From Archaeoglobi archaeon (lineage in GTDB: Archaea; Halobacteriota; Archaeoglobi; Archaeoglobales; Archaeoglobaceae), in assembly GCA_004347865.1 (NCBI GenBank), contig QNUZ01000117.1, positions 1 to 7,629 on the forward strand: a DNA stretch of 7,629 nucleotides, written 5' to 3'. The first letter of the stretch is position 1, and each line of letters starts with the position of its first letter. This document shows, piece after piece, positions 7,028-7,629 of the stretch. The position numbers and the translations under genes were made by a program. A model generated the notes under the pieces. That model worked only from the letters and a program-made list of their open reading frames with translations. It ran no database searches and had not been told where the DNA came from.

Positions 7028-7629
7028 TCACGTCAGATAGATTTGCCATAATAGTTCGTTTTCATCGATTGCCCTCTCGCCGTTTATCCATTCCCAATAC
7101 TCCGAGAGCGTGAGCAAAAAGTATGGCTCTAAGAACTGCATTGGCTTGTAGCTTTCCTTGTAGACGGCATTTCTCTTCACAGCCTCTATTTCCTTGAAAG
7201 CAGGATCCGATTTTATGTCCTCCTCTTTGAACGGGGCGTAGTAGCTTATTATCCATATCTCCGGATTCTCCTTCACTATCCACTCCTTGCTAACCTGAAC
7301 CCAGGTTGAGTTGCACTCAGGCGAAACCACCTTTCCTCCGGCAGAATTTATGAAAATGACGTAGGCCTGAGTGGATACGTTGCAGGCTATGTAAGTGGGA
7401 GCTGTGAAGGAATAGAGAACCTTTAAGTCTCTATTTTTCTTTTTTGCTTCGAGTTCTTTCCATTTTTTCTCGATGTATCCGCAAACCTTCTCGGCTCTAT
7501 CCCTCGCATCGAAGATTTCTCCGAGTAGCTTGGCCTGTCTGCAGATGTCTTCGGGATATTTGTTTATGTATCCAATTCTCACTATCGGGATTCCGAGTCT
7601 TTCGAGTTTCTTCGCATTCTCCCTGTAGC
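7028..7629 (-). CDS. ABC-transporter substrate-binding protein, TroA/BtuF type (N-terminal part outside window)
   Basis: The C-terminal 199 residues of a binding protein whose frame stays open to the window edge; the full family length is usually about 300-380. A GTG at 7580-7582 is an internal valine, not a start, because codons before it (YRENAKKLERLGIPI) belong to the same fold. Visible parts are the end of the N-lobe (LGIPIVRIGYIN), the long lobe-linking helix (from about KLLGEIFDARDRAEKV through KKWKELEAKKK), and the C-lobe with family-like patterns: INSAGGKVV, then W-x-Q-V-S-K-E-W, then ENPEIWII, and near the end DPAFKEIEAVKRNAVYKES. This type carries Fe-siderophores, heme, cobalamin or metal ions to an importer, outside the membrane. 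No permease or ATPase gene lies downstream; those may be upstream of the window. It lies 37 bases before the CobN gene on the same strand. The substrate is not visible from sequence. Confidence 0.82.
   Translation of the reverse strand, partial: YRENAKKLERLGIPIVRIGYINKYPEDICRQAKLLGEIFDARDRAEKVCGYIEKKWKELEAKKKNRDLKVLYSFTAPTYIACNVSTQAYVIFINSAGGKVVSPECNSTWVQVSKEWIVKENPEIWIISYYAPFKEEDIKSDPAFKEIEAVKRNAVYKESYKPMQFLEPYFLLTLSEYWEWINGERAIDENELLWQIYLT

Noticed and set aside
7028..7582. Complete 184-residue protein starting at the GTG at 7580-7582
   Set aside because: The frame continues without a stop to the window edge, and the residues before the GTG fit the same binding-protein fold. A protein starting here would lack its N-lobe and signal sequence, so the GTG is an internal valine and the gene is cut by the window.

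Overview
The window looks like chromosomal DNA from a euryarchaeon. My best guess is a hyperthermophile of the Archaeoglobales type, but this is inference from gene content, frequent AGA/AGG arginine and ATA isoleucine codons, strong archaeal Shine-Dalgarno sites (GAGGTGA, GGAGGAGGTG) and an archaeal-style lipoprotein. No marker gene fixes the genus. Nearly every base is coding; the longest gene-free stretch is 37 bases, and I see no RNA gene, insertion sequence or CRISPR array.

Layout: on the + strand, bases 1-204 hold the 3' end of a membrane protein gene. It converges, 18 bases apart, on a tightly packed minus-strand block that fills the rest of the window. Read 5' to 3' on the minus strand, that block is: (1) the C-terminal part of a TroA/BtuF-type ABC-transporter substrate-binding protein, cut by the window edge; (2) a complete CobN/BchH-family large chelatase subunit of 1176 residues; (3) a 614-residue AAA+ plus VWA protein that combines the ChlI/CobS-like motor and the ChlD/CobT-like MIDAS subunit in one chain, overlapping the CobN gene by four bases (ATGA); (4) a 310-residue integral membrane protein that resembles the nucleoside-recognition/gate-domain family, with two similar halves; (5) a 134-residue lipoprotein with eight cysteines besides the lipidated one. 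Gaps between these genes are 37, -4, 21 and 37 bases, which suggests an operon.

Genes 2 and 3 together contain the parts of an ATP-driven tetrapyrrole metal chelatase (H subunit plus fused I/D subunit); no separate CobS, CobT, ChlI or ChlD is seen. The binding protein, the gate-type membrane protein and the cysteine-rich lipoprotein point to the cell envelope and to import of a metal or tetrapyrrole. I infer a system that couples uptake to metal insertion into, or removal from, a tetrapyrrole. The sequence does not settle which metal or tetrapyrrole, nor the direction of the reaction.

A further signal is a 12-base element, CAAAAATTTTTA on the minus strand, found in both 37-base gaps and exactly 22 bases before each start codon (the CobN gene and the lipoprotein gene). 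It may be a BRE/TATA promoter or an operator.
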